From: Plectrocnemia conspersa
Lineage: Eukaryota > Arthropoda > Insecta > Trichoptera > Polycentropodidae
Assembly: GCA_009617715.1 (NCBI GenBank)
Contig: VTFK01000519.1
Location: 88,501-152,500, forward strand
DNA: 64,000 nucleotides
Direction: 5' to 3'
Made by a program: the position numbers and the translations under genes. Positions 12,750-25,400 of this stretch are shown here, piece by piece (the stretch's first letter is position 1; each line of letters begins with the position of its first letter). Under the pieces are notes generated by a model. That model was not told where the DNA came from and searched no databases. It worked only from the letters and a program-made list of their open reading frames with translations.

Positions 12750-15700
12750 AGTGGTATCTCATTCAAGAGAATCTAGATTGAATATAGCTATAAGCTCAAT
12801 TTAGAGTAGTTTTAAAAGAATCCTTGAAGAGCTTTTGAAATGAGTGTGTGTCAAAGAGTGTGAGCTTATAATATCTATTTCACACAGAAGCTTGAACGAA
12901 ATATTGTCAAGCTTCGGCTCATTTATGAAGCATATATATGTCTTCCGGGTGACTCTCTTTAATCAAAACCATCGTTTTCACAAAGCTCACAAATAATTTG
13001 AACTAAATTTTGAGCAAAACAAATAAAACAAACAAGACAAATTTTTTTTCATATAAATTTGATTTTTTTTCTTATTTATGTATATATTCAGAATTTAAAG
13101 ATAACTGATTCAGATTCTTGGCTCCTTTTAGATTCCTATGATGAATTAATTCTATGATAAATTTTAGGTTTTTTACATATGTACGTATTAATCCAAAATA
13201 AAAAATATATATTTGATGAATTATTGTACATATTTTTTTTTTATTTGTAATACTTAATATAAAAGTCTCAGCATCGGTTTTATACCCGATGAAATTAGTT
13301 CTCTTTTGTGTCAAATCAGATTTCTTAAATACAATCTTTAAAATAAATTTATTTCTATAGCCTTAACGGTAGATTGTATAAGTTTATTTATTGCTTCAAT
13401 GGCAAATTTCATAGAATATTAATATTATTTTTCGTCTACTTGTTTCATAAAGAAATATATTATTTTGCTTCGAGTACTTATTAGTAATTATTCTTAACAC
13501 ATTGATTATATTAAACACACATATATTATCAATTTGATTTTGAACAGAATTTGAAGTTTACGAATGGTTTCTAGGAAATGAATTTTCCGCACATCCATTA
13601 GTAAATTTATTTATTAAGCACTGTATCAAATTTTAACATACACTTGAATAATTATTCCATGAATTTTGGTTTGAACATCATTAAATATTAATTCTGAACT
13701 TGATGTAATCTCTGGGAATACAAGCAATCCTAATTATTTATTATCAGTATCGCTATTGATATTAATAATTATTACATCTACTATATTTTATTAATTTGTA
13801 GTGTTAATTCATCCAAAGGGTTTTTATATTTGATATAAAATGTTACATTTTGAGTATTGTTATTTATTTTATTTTTATTTTGAATATTCTACACAAAAAA
13901 TATAATACGAAATGCATTATTTATTTTTTATAAAATTTTGCGGTCTAATTGCAACTTACATTTTAATGATTAGGATACATACCACATAAATTCTTAAAAA
14001 TCCATTTTTAAAATGTGAATCTTTCACTTCTGCCTATATATAAAGGAGCTAGCAGGACAACAATACATGTTTTAGAAAATTTTGCAACTATAAATTCTTG
14101 TACAAACCTCAACTTCACGTCATAAATTTCTAAACCTCCTGCCCGGATACACAAAATCTCCGGAGACCCCACGATAACAATTGCAATAAATTTCAGGACA
14201 AAATGCACAACGTACAACCAGGACAAAGCCCTAAATCATATGCACACCTGCGGTTTACAACCCGACATATTAGACCAATAAATTGAATTACCAAGATCAC
14301 CATAACTCTAAGATACAACGTAGCTGTATAATTAGACTTGACTCGAGACTTTGCCGAAATTGAAATTAACCCTGGTAAAATTAATGCGATTTGTGGTAAT
14401 CTCGCCGATCCTGTTTAGCGTGTAATTCACTTATGCAACTAATTAGTTCAACGCCAGAATTGAACCCATTTATCTAACTATGATTGAGGCACTAATTTTG
14501 CAGATTTAATTTATTTATTTATTTTATACAAATACAATTCAATGCCTTGCATATAAAAAACATACACAACTTTGAAAGCAAATGATAATTGTAGCAGTGT
14601 TCTTAATTTTCAATAGAGCCTTCAAAATAATATATCAATATTTATTTTATTTTGGTCACTCAGAACATTCAATAGATACACCTGACTTTTGAATCGCTTT
14701 AAAAACTATTTACAATGCTTCATAGCAAAGACAATTAATTGTACAGCTATATTTCAAGTAAAACATGATTAAACTGTTGTTTGTACAGAACCATAATTTA
14801 TAATTGGTTAATAAGACGATGGAGAAATAAGGTAAGAGGGATTTTCTTCTCCTACCATCGTCGAAATTAGTGATATTTAGTCAAATAGTATTAATTATAA
14901 ATATAATACCTTATTGTTAAAGAATGCCTGAATAATGATAGATACAGTTTTACAAAATTAATTTGGCTAAAAAATATTTAATGATATTTCTAGGATTATC
15001 CAAAATTATAAAAAATATGAAAAAAAAAACACTTTAATGCTATAAGACCTAAATAATAATTATCATGTTAAGATATATTTTTTGTTGAATAAAAACTAAT
15101 TTATCTAATATTTTTTTTAATTATAACATTGCATACTTTTTCAATCGCCTTTTCAAAATCTATATATAGATCAACATTTACCTGATTACCTATATCGTTG
15201 AATCGATAACGTCTATCTTTCATCAGCTCAGATCAGAATTTAACCCTTACAATATATAGTTAGAGGGTATGCGTAAAACGTTTTGTGTGTCGGAATTTTT
15301 ATATTCGTACATACGATACCCTACTTTCCTTCTGTAGGTAATAATGCACGAGCCGAGTTTATTGGATGGTTCCAAAGCTCAATTTTTAGCAATATCGAAT
15401 CGTATCAGTCCTTAATATATGCAATATATAATAAATAAATATAATATAAAACCTAGAAACCGATATTTAAATGCGTTTATTCTTTTCGAATCATAGATAA
15501 AAGGTTAAACTCAAAACGATTGGTTTGTAACACAGATATATATTTTGGTTCATAAGTCAATTATAAATATTCATATTTATCCAAGTTATGCTCCATTATT
15601 TATGACCCTATATTAATTTTGTGCTTTTTGTGTTTTTTATGAGCGCCCAATAGATGGCAGCATAATTTAATAAATGATACATATGTATATATATAATTTT

Positions 15701-16128
15701 CAAGTATTTAAATTTACGTTTAATCTTACTTATTAATTAGTATAAAAATATATATTAATAAAAACATTGTCAAAAACACACAAAAATGGGAATTAATGAC
15801 ACGTACAATTATTATTTATTTATTTTATAATAAATATTTGTGTTTTATGTTAAAATGTATATACAAGTTTCGTTTAAAATTTAAATAACCTCTTATAAAA
15901 ATAATTTTACCAATTACACTTTACATTAAATTTTGATTTTTTTGCTACATAAACAATGTCTCACTCAAATATTATATAAATGTCTTTCTCTTATGATAAA
16001 ATCGGTTGAAAAGACCCATGCTTTAAGGGTCTGAATTGTCAAACTTAATTTCTTAAAATATATATCAATTTAATCAACAAAGAAGTTGCTAATTAAAATA
16101 ATAAATTAAGGTCTTATCTTATGCTTGC

Positions 16129-17128
16129 ACTACACACTCTGGAAGTTGTCCGAACCGAAGTTCAACTGAAGTCGGCCAAGATCGCCGACTTCCGAGTAGC
16201 GGCCACACTGCCACAAATTTCATATGCCGTCCGGACGGCGGGCGTGAATGACGTACGCACGGCGGCTGCTGTCATGTACAGCTGGCATATTTGCGCGCGA
16301 TCGAAAAATGTGCCAAATAATTTCAATTTTTAAATTGTCATATTATTAAAATTACGCTACTAATAATTATAAAAGTTTGTGTGGGCACTCACCAGTACAA
16401 TATCAGTGAAAATTTTCGGTCGTAAATTTTCAATTTACGCAAAATCTTTGTCGGTTTTTGAAAAATGCCATAAGGCATAAAAATGATACTTTTGAATACG
16501 AACACCACATCTGTGACTTTCCAAGAATTCGTTATGGTGTGATATTCGAAACGATTTTTTTAACAAAACCAAGTACCACTATTTATTTTTTAATTATTTA
16601 ATTTTATATGAAAAAAAATATAATAACGATATCTGTTCAAAGAATATACTATCAAAAATATAATTAATCTCTTTTGGTGCCCTAAAATATTCAAAGATGT
16701 CAGTAAGAGTCTGTTGAAATAAGCATGTGATAGTATAACTTGACCACGTGACTACAATGCAGCGCTCGACGTGCGTGATACGCGCATACTGAAATTGAAC
16801 CAAGCTACTCGTTCTCAGTGTGCGAAAAACCATATCATTATCTCTCTCACTCTCGTCACTTAACACGCTAGAGAGCGAAAGGGGAAGTATCTCACCGCTC
16901 GCGCTCAAAAGAGCAGCCCTGACTTCGGTTTCTTTGACTTCGGTCCGTTTGCCGACAATGTTCGGAAGCGCTCACAGTTGACTGAATTACCTCCACTTTA
17001 CCTCCCGTTCTCGGTAACCTCGGACAACTTCCGATAGATTTTAGAGCAGGCTGAACGAACTCGACCGAAGTAACCCACTATATTCTCCGCCCTTGGCCAA
17101 CCTTGGCCAACTTCCAGAGAGTGTAGTT
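16129..17128. mobile_element. About 1.0-kb TIR element, non-autonomous
   Basis: The 20-nt ends ACTACACACTCTGGAAGTTG (left) and ACTACACTCTCTGGAAGTTG (right, reverse complement) differ at one position. The outer parts are GC-raised and the core AT-rich. Subterminal sequence repeats GGCCAAC and CCGAAGT motifs. The open frames inside (16121-16333 plus, 16594-16908 minus) show no transposase. Target-site duplication is unclear, so the superfamily is not assigned. Confidence 0.6.
16761..16907 (-). mobile_element. Diverged copy of the 42.9-kb MITE, nested in the 1-kb element
   Basis: On the minus strand it reads GAGCGCGAGCGGTGAGATAC, then a CTTTCGCTCTCTAGCGTGTT segment and AAGTGACGAGAGTGAGAGAG. These parallel the same-order segments of 42858-42995. 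The far end reads GTATCACGCACGTCGAGCGC on that strand, a decayed inverted repeat of the near end. Confidence 0.5.
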
Positions 17129-20100
17129 CAGGTATTATAGCGTCTATGTGGAAAAAATCTTATACTTCATATTTTACATTTGTTTATTTATCTTAAAAAA
17201 CAATATTATATGAAAATACAACAATGTAAATAAAAAGTATGTTATTTCTACGTTAATATAAAATTGACTACTTATTATACAATTTTATTTGAAGTCATAT
17301 TTACAAAAGTAATAGTACTGCAGCTATTATCTAATATTTTAAATACAGTTTTTTTTTAAATATACAATGCTAGCAATATTAAAAAAATATTTCTTATACT
17401 GATATTAATTCAATATTTTACTCATATTTATATGTACATATATAAACAAGTATTGATTATTTTCTAGGAACTAACCCAAATAACAAAATTACTGCATTAA
17501 ATATTTACCCCTAATTCACAAAAGCAACATATTTTACTATAGCCGAACTGTAACTAACATAAAGCAAATTAAAAATGTCGTTAATGACGGTTTGACTTTA
17601 AATTTTCAGCAATTACTCAAACTATTTTTTTATATTACACTAGTGTATTACTTATTATACTTTCACGCATCTTCTTAATAAATAATTACTCTATTAATGG
17701 ATAAATAATATATTTACTCATTTCCTTCTAAGAAGCGACCCTAGATATATAGAAAGATTAGTATGTATTATATACAACATATAAACTAATAAAAGTGACG
17801 TCTTTCCCTTTACATATTAGATCTAAGAAATAGCGGTGTGATCCCATAAACTTTGCTGAAATGGCTTTTTCTAGGATCGCATTACTTTATCTTTCCATTA
17901 AATTCGCACAACACGTCGTTTACTAGTGTACGGCAAAACGTCGTTAAAGCGAAAAATCGTTATGCCGGTAGATCTCATTGAGTCTTTTTGTTTTCATCAT
18001 ATTGTATCGGTCATAAAAATAAGTCTAATATAAAAATCTCTCACTAGAAACAGTTTAAGCGAAGTGATTTATCAGAGCATTAAAATGTAATATTTATAAT
18101 TTTTAAAGTTTAAAGTTAAGTAACTTATCTTAGAATATCAGTCCTTGTCGTTCTGATTTTGTGATCGTTAATTATAATGTTTGATTGATCAACAAATAGT
18201 TTGATACATACAAATGAAACATATTTACTAAATAAAAACCAGCTGTTTTTGTCATATCTGAAGATGTTAACATTATATTTATAATAATAAATCTATTGTT
18301 AATCTTCCAAGCACTTTAACACTTTTTTTACCCAATGAATTATTCAATTTAGTAATTAGAATAAATTCTATAATATATTTAATTAAATAAATAAAAATAT
18401 GTTGGGTATATAAAAATAAAACAATTCACCTGAAATACATACTGTTTTCTTATCTTAAACAAATTTGAGCAACAAGATTTATTCATTCCCATTTAGGTTA
18501 TTTGCTGGATAAGAAAAGCTATAATATATAATTTTATAAAAAATAGCATCGTTTCCAAAGTAATTTTTGCACGTCATTTTTTACATTTCTTTTTTTATAT
18601 TTTGCTCCTAATAACTATTTTTTATTTTTTAGCAATTATTGTGGTAAATAATAATAAATTAAAAATATTGCGATGCAAACTTGTAAATTCACCAATATTT
18701 TTTATTACAAAAACTTTTTCTTCCTTCAGACATAATAAAATATAAAAAAATGCTCATTACTTATTTTTATCAATATTTAATGTTTATATACATTTAACCA
18801 AACAGCAAAATGCCATTAAAGGCAATGTCAATAAATTGTCTAAAAACACGCGATGACTTATTGTGCAATATTTTTCACATGTCCATTAACGATATTACTA
18901 TCGTAAAATTTCCTCGTTAATACCCCCCTACGTGACAAAGGTGATTTAATTAAACGTTTACATAGGACAGATTAAATGACATATCATTATGGATGTATGT
19001 GTCCGTACTGACAACTTTAACGATATTTTGAAATCTAAGCTATGTCCTAGATTAATATTATAAATTAAGTGCTTTAATTTAGAGCTTAATAAAGCTCGTT
19101 GAAGTACTATAAAAATTATATACGGCTGAGTAATGAATTTGGAAAATGTTAATGTATTTTGTTTAATTTGTTATAATGTGTGAGATGGTATTAGAGTATT
19201 AAATTAACTTTTTATTTACTTTTTGTAAAATAAGTTTAATGTGGGTAAAAATAACATGTATATTTTTATTTAACCTTTGATTCTTATTATTTTTAAGTTT
19301 TATCGCTTGACCTTTAAACATGAAAAGTTCTGATATTATTTTATAATGCTTAACAAACTTAACATAAATTTATTAATAATACGAGTAAATGTTTTTAAAA
19401 TAAATATTTTAATAAGATAACAAGTACAAAAAAATTGTGTCTCACTTAATAGTTGTAGATTGTGTTAATACCGTTGTAATGCATTTGGCTAACGCCTATC
19501 ATAATGCAATAGATGCATTTTTTTATTTTTTTTATTGCAGTTTTAAATTTATAATAGTTTTATTTATTTGTATTTATTTTTTCTTAATTTTACAATAAAA
19601 TATTTAAAAATTATCTTTTATTATATAAATTGAAAGTTATAAATTGTTATCTTATGTAATTTTTAACTTAAAAATATATTTAATAATATATTAATACGAT
19701 ACAATTTTTATGTTAAACAATATTTAATTTGAAAAAATCACTTCTTAGTAAATTATTGTTTTTTAAATAATATGTAAATTCGTACTGAAAAATTTTATTG
19801 TTTATGTTTTAATTCTAAAGCATATACAATATTTTTTTAAGCTTCTATTATATTTTTAACCCTTGCATAAATAAATAAGACTATACTGTGTGTTTTACAT
19901 CATTACATTTTTTAATAGTATATAAAAAAACCTTAGAAAAAATTAAAATCGTTTATTTAGTATATTATTAGTGTTATATATTAGTATTCGACAGATAATT
20001 CAATAACTTTTATATGTTAAATAATATTTATTCAGCATCTTTAAATATTCTTTTTTAAATAAAAAAATATGCTATTACTTATGTATTTAGTTTCTTAAAA

Positions 20101-20232
20101 ACCACTATATGTAATATTTATCTAATAATTTATTTATGTATTTACAAACACATTCAGTTCATTTTAGGCAGTTTAGTTATAAATGATTATTATTGTTTAA
20201 TTTTTTTTTATTATACGTGAAGTTACGTAGTC

Positions 20233-20436
20233 TTATCTTGCTATAAAGATCTGGTTGAACGTAATCGTAGTTGGATCAGGGATGTCGTGTAAAGAGAAGC
20301 GGGTGCTTTCTCGGTCTTCTCGGCGTAGCTCCATTTGGTGTGAGTTCAGATGAACTCTCTTATGTTCCGACTCGGGAAGATCTAATGGATGCTTATAAAA
20401 TATAAAATTATGAATAGTAGTGCTGTCGAAATGAGC
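20233..20436 (-). pseudogene. Coding-like 3' end with AATAAA and A-run; retrocopy or exon, unidentified
   Basis: A 67-codon minus-strand frame with no start codon near its beginning ends at TAA (20233-20235). It reads ...LDLPESEHKRVHLNSHQMEL then RREDRESTRFSLHDIPDPTT and ITFNQIFIAR. The second and third minus frames and the plus frames contain stops. AATAAA (20207-20212) follows the stop by about 20 nt and merges into an A-run, as at the 3' end of a LINE or a processed retrocopy. The family is not recognised. A genuine terminal exon is the alternative. Confidence 0.35.
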
Positions 20437-20979
20437 TCAGAAAAAAGTTAATGATAAGTGAAAGTTAAACGTTTATATACTATTGCTATGAGTAAATGGG
20501 GTTTTAATATTTTGCCCAGGCTTACAATAATTTTAGGGTGAAGTAAGTATCGTTTATTTTTGTCGAGATACTTACTAGAATATTTGCGAAAAACTCAGAT
20601 TTTAAACAAGCGGTAGATTTTGGCAACCATGCACTAGTCATTTTTTAATACAATTCAATAGCATTTGTATTTTTAAACGAACGTTTGGGATGTTTTAAGC
20701 AAAAATAGTGTGGAGATCACACACAGATGCCTATGTTTGAAAGGATCTTATTCTCAAAACAAGGAAACAATACAATAGCGTGAATGATGAACCACAAACA
20801 AAAGCCTTCGTTACGACCAGAAGAAATCTTATAAATAGCACGAGTTTTGTTCTTACTGTAAATATTCTTGGTCATTGAGAGAATATTTTTTGATGCAATA
20901 TAATAAATCACCAGATCGACAAGATTTCCGTTGCAACACAGTATAACCGTGGACAATGCTTATCAAGCGAATGTCGCTT

Positions 20980-21295
20980 TTTAAAGGCGTATACCTATTT
21001 CGCCGTTCTAAGAAAAGACTGCAGTGATTGGCTAGATGATCGCTGCATAATTGTGATGGTTAGCAAGCTTTGCAGCCCAGATATTTAAGCCTGGACTCCA
21101 ATGAAGAGAAGGCAGTCACCAACAGCCACTCGAAGAGGACAACATACTGTCATGAGTGCTCACGTTCCGAGAGAAACTCCTCCATACGAGCACCACCGCT
21201 GCCACGCCACATATTAGACCACTGAGGACATCTCACTGACATCATCACTGCGCCAGCTTCTCCACCAGCGCTCTATGAAAACAATCTATTAAAAC
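20980..21295. other. GC-raised block with promoter-like motifs
   Basis: About 300 bp clearly richer in GC than its surroundings and without a long open frame. ATATTTAAGCCTGGACTCC near 21081 resembles a TATA region, and GATTGGCTAG (ATTGG, an inverted CCAAT) lies about 45 nt before it. A solo LTR or other retroelement relic is my best guess; no terminal repeats could be fixed. Confidence 0.25.
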
Positions 21296-22313
21296 TCATA
21301 AAAAATGTAATGTATTTTATTTGAAATTAGATTCGAATACGTTCCATTATAAAATGCTGAAATAAAATACAATTATAAAATATTTAGAAAAAAAAAGTAT
21401 TTGTTAAAGTACAATTAAGGCTCTATTATTTTGTATATATGTATAAATAAATATATACAATTGAGATTCAAACATATTTATATATACTTATGTATATATA
21501 CATATTTTTATTTGAGAACCAAACAAACGTTTTAAATATATTCGTACAGGTTTTTAGCATCCCCTAGAGACAAAAATGACATGCATACCATCTTTCGACC
21601 CACTCAAATTATTATTTTTATTTTTTCTCTAAAACCGCCCTGAAGGATCGTCTGGAAATTGGATTATTTTTACACACAACGTAATTACTCTGGAGCCAAA
21701 TCGATCGATCATAAAATTTGCCTTTCCTGCAATAATCAAAATTCAATTGTGTTCTTATAAATCATCTTTAACAGTGAGTGGCGTATGTATATCATCATAT
21801 ATAGTGCTGTTTTTTCTTAATATATTTCGCATAGGTGTCGTAAAAAATATATATCACTATTTTTATGTCTAAGTACGACAAAAAAATTAATAAATTGTAT
21901 TTGAAGGAATATTTTTTTTTAGTAATTTATTTCGCATAACACAAAAAAAAATATTATTGAATATGAAATAATATATTTTAAATAATTAAAACATTTTTTT
22001 TTTATACATTATATATTTATTATCATATGCAATTTTATTAAATTTATTAATTTATTACTCATTATTACATTACAAACATTATTAATTATTTACAATAAAA
22101 CCATATTGACTATTAAGCGCTTGTACCCCAATTCTTATTGATTTGTACATACAATTAATTATGTTTTATTTATATTATATATATTTAATAATTTACATTT
22201 ATTATTAAAATAAATTTCTATTATTAAAATAATATTCTAATATTTTTGAAGCTCGTCGAAAATGTTCAAATGGTAAATGCTAATATTACATTATTAAAAT
22301 TTTGAAACAAACT

Positions 22314-22319
22314 TTTATT
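22314..22319 (-). promoter_or_regulatory. Likely polyadenylation signal AATAAA of the receptor gene
   Basis: AATAAA on the minus strand about 93 nt past the stop codon, followed by AGTTTGTTTC, a modest GT-rich tract. In DNA this AT-rich AATAAA is common by chance, so only position supports it. Confidence 0.4.
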
Positions 22320-22411
22320 AAATATAATATTTCATAAAAATAATAATCACAGAAATATTTCATGTTACTATAATACATATTATTAAAAAAATTAATACAA
22401 TTTTTTATATA

Positions 22412-22499
22412 TTACATCTCACTGCAAACAATGTCGTTGTTGTTATACAACGGAGTATTTCCATTTCCCAAAATAGTCACCGAAGTTTCTGGCGCTCCT
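22412..22499 (-). CDS. CCHa-R: Receptor exon G: C-terminal tail and stop codon
   Basis: Acceptor gatttattttttcag precedes 22499. One base completes Arg308, then 28 codons, GAPETSVTILGNGNTPLYNN followed by NDIVCSEM, and TAA at 22412-22414. The TSVTILGNGN stretch resembles the tail of fly CCHamide receptors (family knowledge). No other in-frame exon end before the stop was seen, so I take this as the terminal coding exon. Confidence 0.85.
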
Positions 22500-25400
22500 C
22501 TGAAAAAATAAATCTAGTTTAATGATTTAATATAAGTTAAATTAAACTATTATTTAAGTGGTTTATTAACACTTATAACAAATCTAAAAAAAAAATAATA
22601 GACATAGTATTTTACGAATTAATAAAAGGCGTTATATAAACTAAATAATGCTGTACAAGAACAGTTTCACTCCAAAATTAACGTCGACAAATTGAGCACT
22701 AAAAATTAATACATATAATAAAACGAGCGAAGGGAATACATATATACATACAAATAAGTATATGACTATACTTTGGAGTATTTAATTAATTTTATAAAAT
22801 ATATTTTTATCTACTTTATAATATATTCAAAAATTACCATCAAAATTAAATGAATCTGTGTCAGATAATATCTTACAATATATCATATTATTATTACAAT
22901 TACAGGTAATACTAGTAATACAATTTTAGCATTAAATTCGACACCATTGAAATTAATAGAATGAAATATAATCTAATGGATCGTATCTTTTATGTAATTT
23001 GTTCTGAATTTATATATAGATTATTTGTAAATAAATTGGGTCATAAAAAAATTGTATTATGTCATAAGCTATGATATTATTTTTATATATAATTAGTGTA
23101 ATACTACTAAATATAAATTGTACAAGAAATATGAGTTTATTATTGATCACTTTAATTAAATGTAGTATATACTTTTACAATAGCTACACCCATATTAAAT
23201 TGCTTTTTTTGTACACTTTTTTTCTAAATATATATTCTTAAGTAATAAAAATACATTTTATATTCAGTTTGATATATTTTCTTTTATGATATATTGTTAT
23301 AAATAAATTAAAATTTAAATAAAAATGATTTTAATATTATTTCAACCATCTTCACTAATAATTAAAAATTAAGAGATCACTATAACGACCACTTGAAAAA
23401 CAAAAAGAGAAATCTCTCATACCGCAAAATTATTCACCCTAATAATTCGTCCTTAAAACCCGTAAGTAGCAATAAAACATAATATATATAATTCAATCTT
23501 AAAACAAAATCCTAACTTAGTTATTAACCCTCGCAATATTTACGTTTAACCTTAAATAAAACTTATTTACTAATCGACTAGTCAATTCTGTGACGCACGT
23601 TAAGTGTGTTACGTCAAATTTGCGTAACGAATTACGCAACGCGAACGTCTGAATAATCGAAATTATAATTCATTATTAAATAAAATTCCCCTTTTGGATG
23701 ATTTATGCGCTTAGGTCTCTTGGGACCTAATCCGATTTGGTCGTTGTCAACGCTCCACCGCCGCGAAACACATTTCGAGATTATGAAACGGAATATTCGT
23801 ATAATTAACGTTTACGTGTGCTTCGATTCGATTCAGGATTGTGCGCCCCTGGTTATTCAGACGTACAATTTATTTTTTATACGTATGCGTGCGGTATACG
23901 CATCATGGCAACATATAGAAATTGTGTTGATGCTAATTGTGTCAATATAATAATAAAATTTCAATGCTATAATTAAGCGTTCATTATAATATTCGATCGT
24001 AGCATTCAGACGAGGTTAATTAAAAAATACGACAATTTTTGCTTTCAGTTAGGTTTGCGTTTGACAGCCAAGTATTGACGATTCAATTTGTAAGGCTTAG
24101 CGATTATTTTATTTTTAATAAGACGGAATAAATAAATTGCATTCAATTTTACGTTGAAAATAAAAATAAGTGGTGATCTCTCTTTTGTTGTGTGTTGTGT
24201 GGTCATATTTTTCATAAAATAATCAATAATTTTGTAGTGTGGGAGATTCATTTTTTCGTTGTTTAAGTGGTCGTAATGGTGATCGTTCAATATGTAATTA
24301 ATTGGACAGATGGTTATAACCCTTAACAATATAAATATTATATTAATATTTAAATAATTTTTATTTACATCCTAATTTATTTTTAGGTCGAACGGTTTGT
24401 CTCTAGCGCGCGTCTTTTTGATGTTCTTAGATCACCAAAACAAAGATAAAACCGCCGGACGGTTAGAGTAATAGAAAATCAAATATTTTCGATCTTCTGA
24501 GAATGTATGTATGTTAACAAACATCTGGTACGAGCATCTTCAGAAAAGATTATTATCTGAGTGTCTTTTTTTATTGTAAAAATGAGGCGAGTTTGAGTGT
24601 GAAAATTTCGTAAACAATTTTTTGTCAATCTAACTTAAAAAATATGCATTTTAGGCATTTATGCGTTATAAAAAGGGCAGTGGTTGTAAGCATTCAAAAA
24701 ATATTCATACAAATTTAATTAAATATAATAAAAAATGCTTTATAAAATTTCTCGATGAACCAAAAAATTTCACCAGAAATAAAAATTATCGATTTGACAT
24801 TTTTCTCTAGAAATTTTAGAAAAATTATTTATGAGAAGAAAACAATTCAATATTAACATATATTATATACATATGTATATGCAGATATTTAACTAAAGCT
24901 GTCGAATAAAATATTTATACTGAACCATAAACATATTGACGTTTCGACTATGTCGACGGTTTCATGTTCACGGTACAACGAATCGAGCTTTTGAAAACGT
25001 GTCACATTTTAACGAATGACTTAACTGTTAATTCACAGCATATGTGATGAATCTCTGGCAACCATTAATAATTTAGTATTTTTTTTATACCTAAGTATAC
25101 ATATTTTAATATTATTTTTAAATTAGGAATATACATTATTTTTAAGTTTATAAATATAAAAACGCGTTCTTAAGCTAAAAATAAATAATAATAAAAAGGC
25201 ATTTTATTATTTAATTCGTCGTCATAATATATCTTTAAGTATTACTAATTGTAAAATTTTAAATATGCATATAAGTGGAATAGAGAGAGTTAAAGATAAT
25301 ATATGTAATATTAAACTATTAATTTTCGTGTTCATTTATAAAAAATGTATTTTTTAGCTAAACCTAAATTTAAAAAAAAAAAACAATACAAAAAAAACAT

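Larger units (their letters stand above)
1..22313. other. Region downstream of the receptor; no gene named
   Basis: Long AT-rich stretches with no supportable coding sequence at 1-2080, 3540-5170, 5370-6010, 6130-10240, 10610-12530, 12750-16120, 17130-20200 and 21300-22310. Between them lie the elements and candidate exons listed separately. GC-raised patches without explanation occur near 3870-3950, 9640-9720, 14000-14280 and 17830-17960. Confidence 0.6.

Noticed and set aside
14008..14226. 72-codon minus-strand frame in a GC-raised patch
   Set aside because: Somewhat protein-like but no family recognised and no splice borders; left as unexplained patch.
14818..14871. 8-bp inverted repeat GACGATGG/CCATCGTC
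   Set aside because: Short arms with a long loop; plausible by chance.
24045..24329. 94-codon minus-strand open frame in the last intron
   Set aside because: No recognisable domain, AT-driven residues, inside an intron of the receptor on the same strand.
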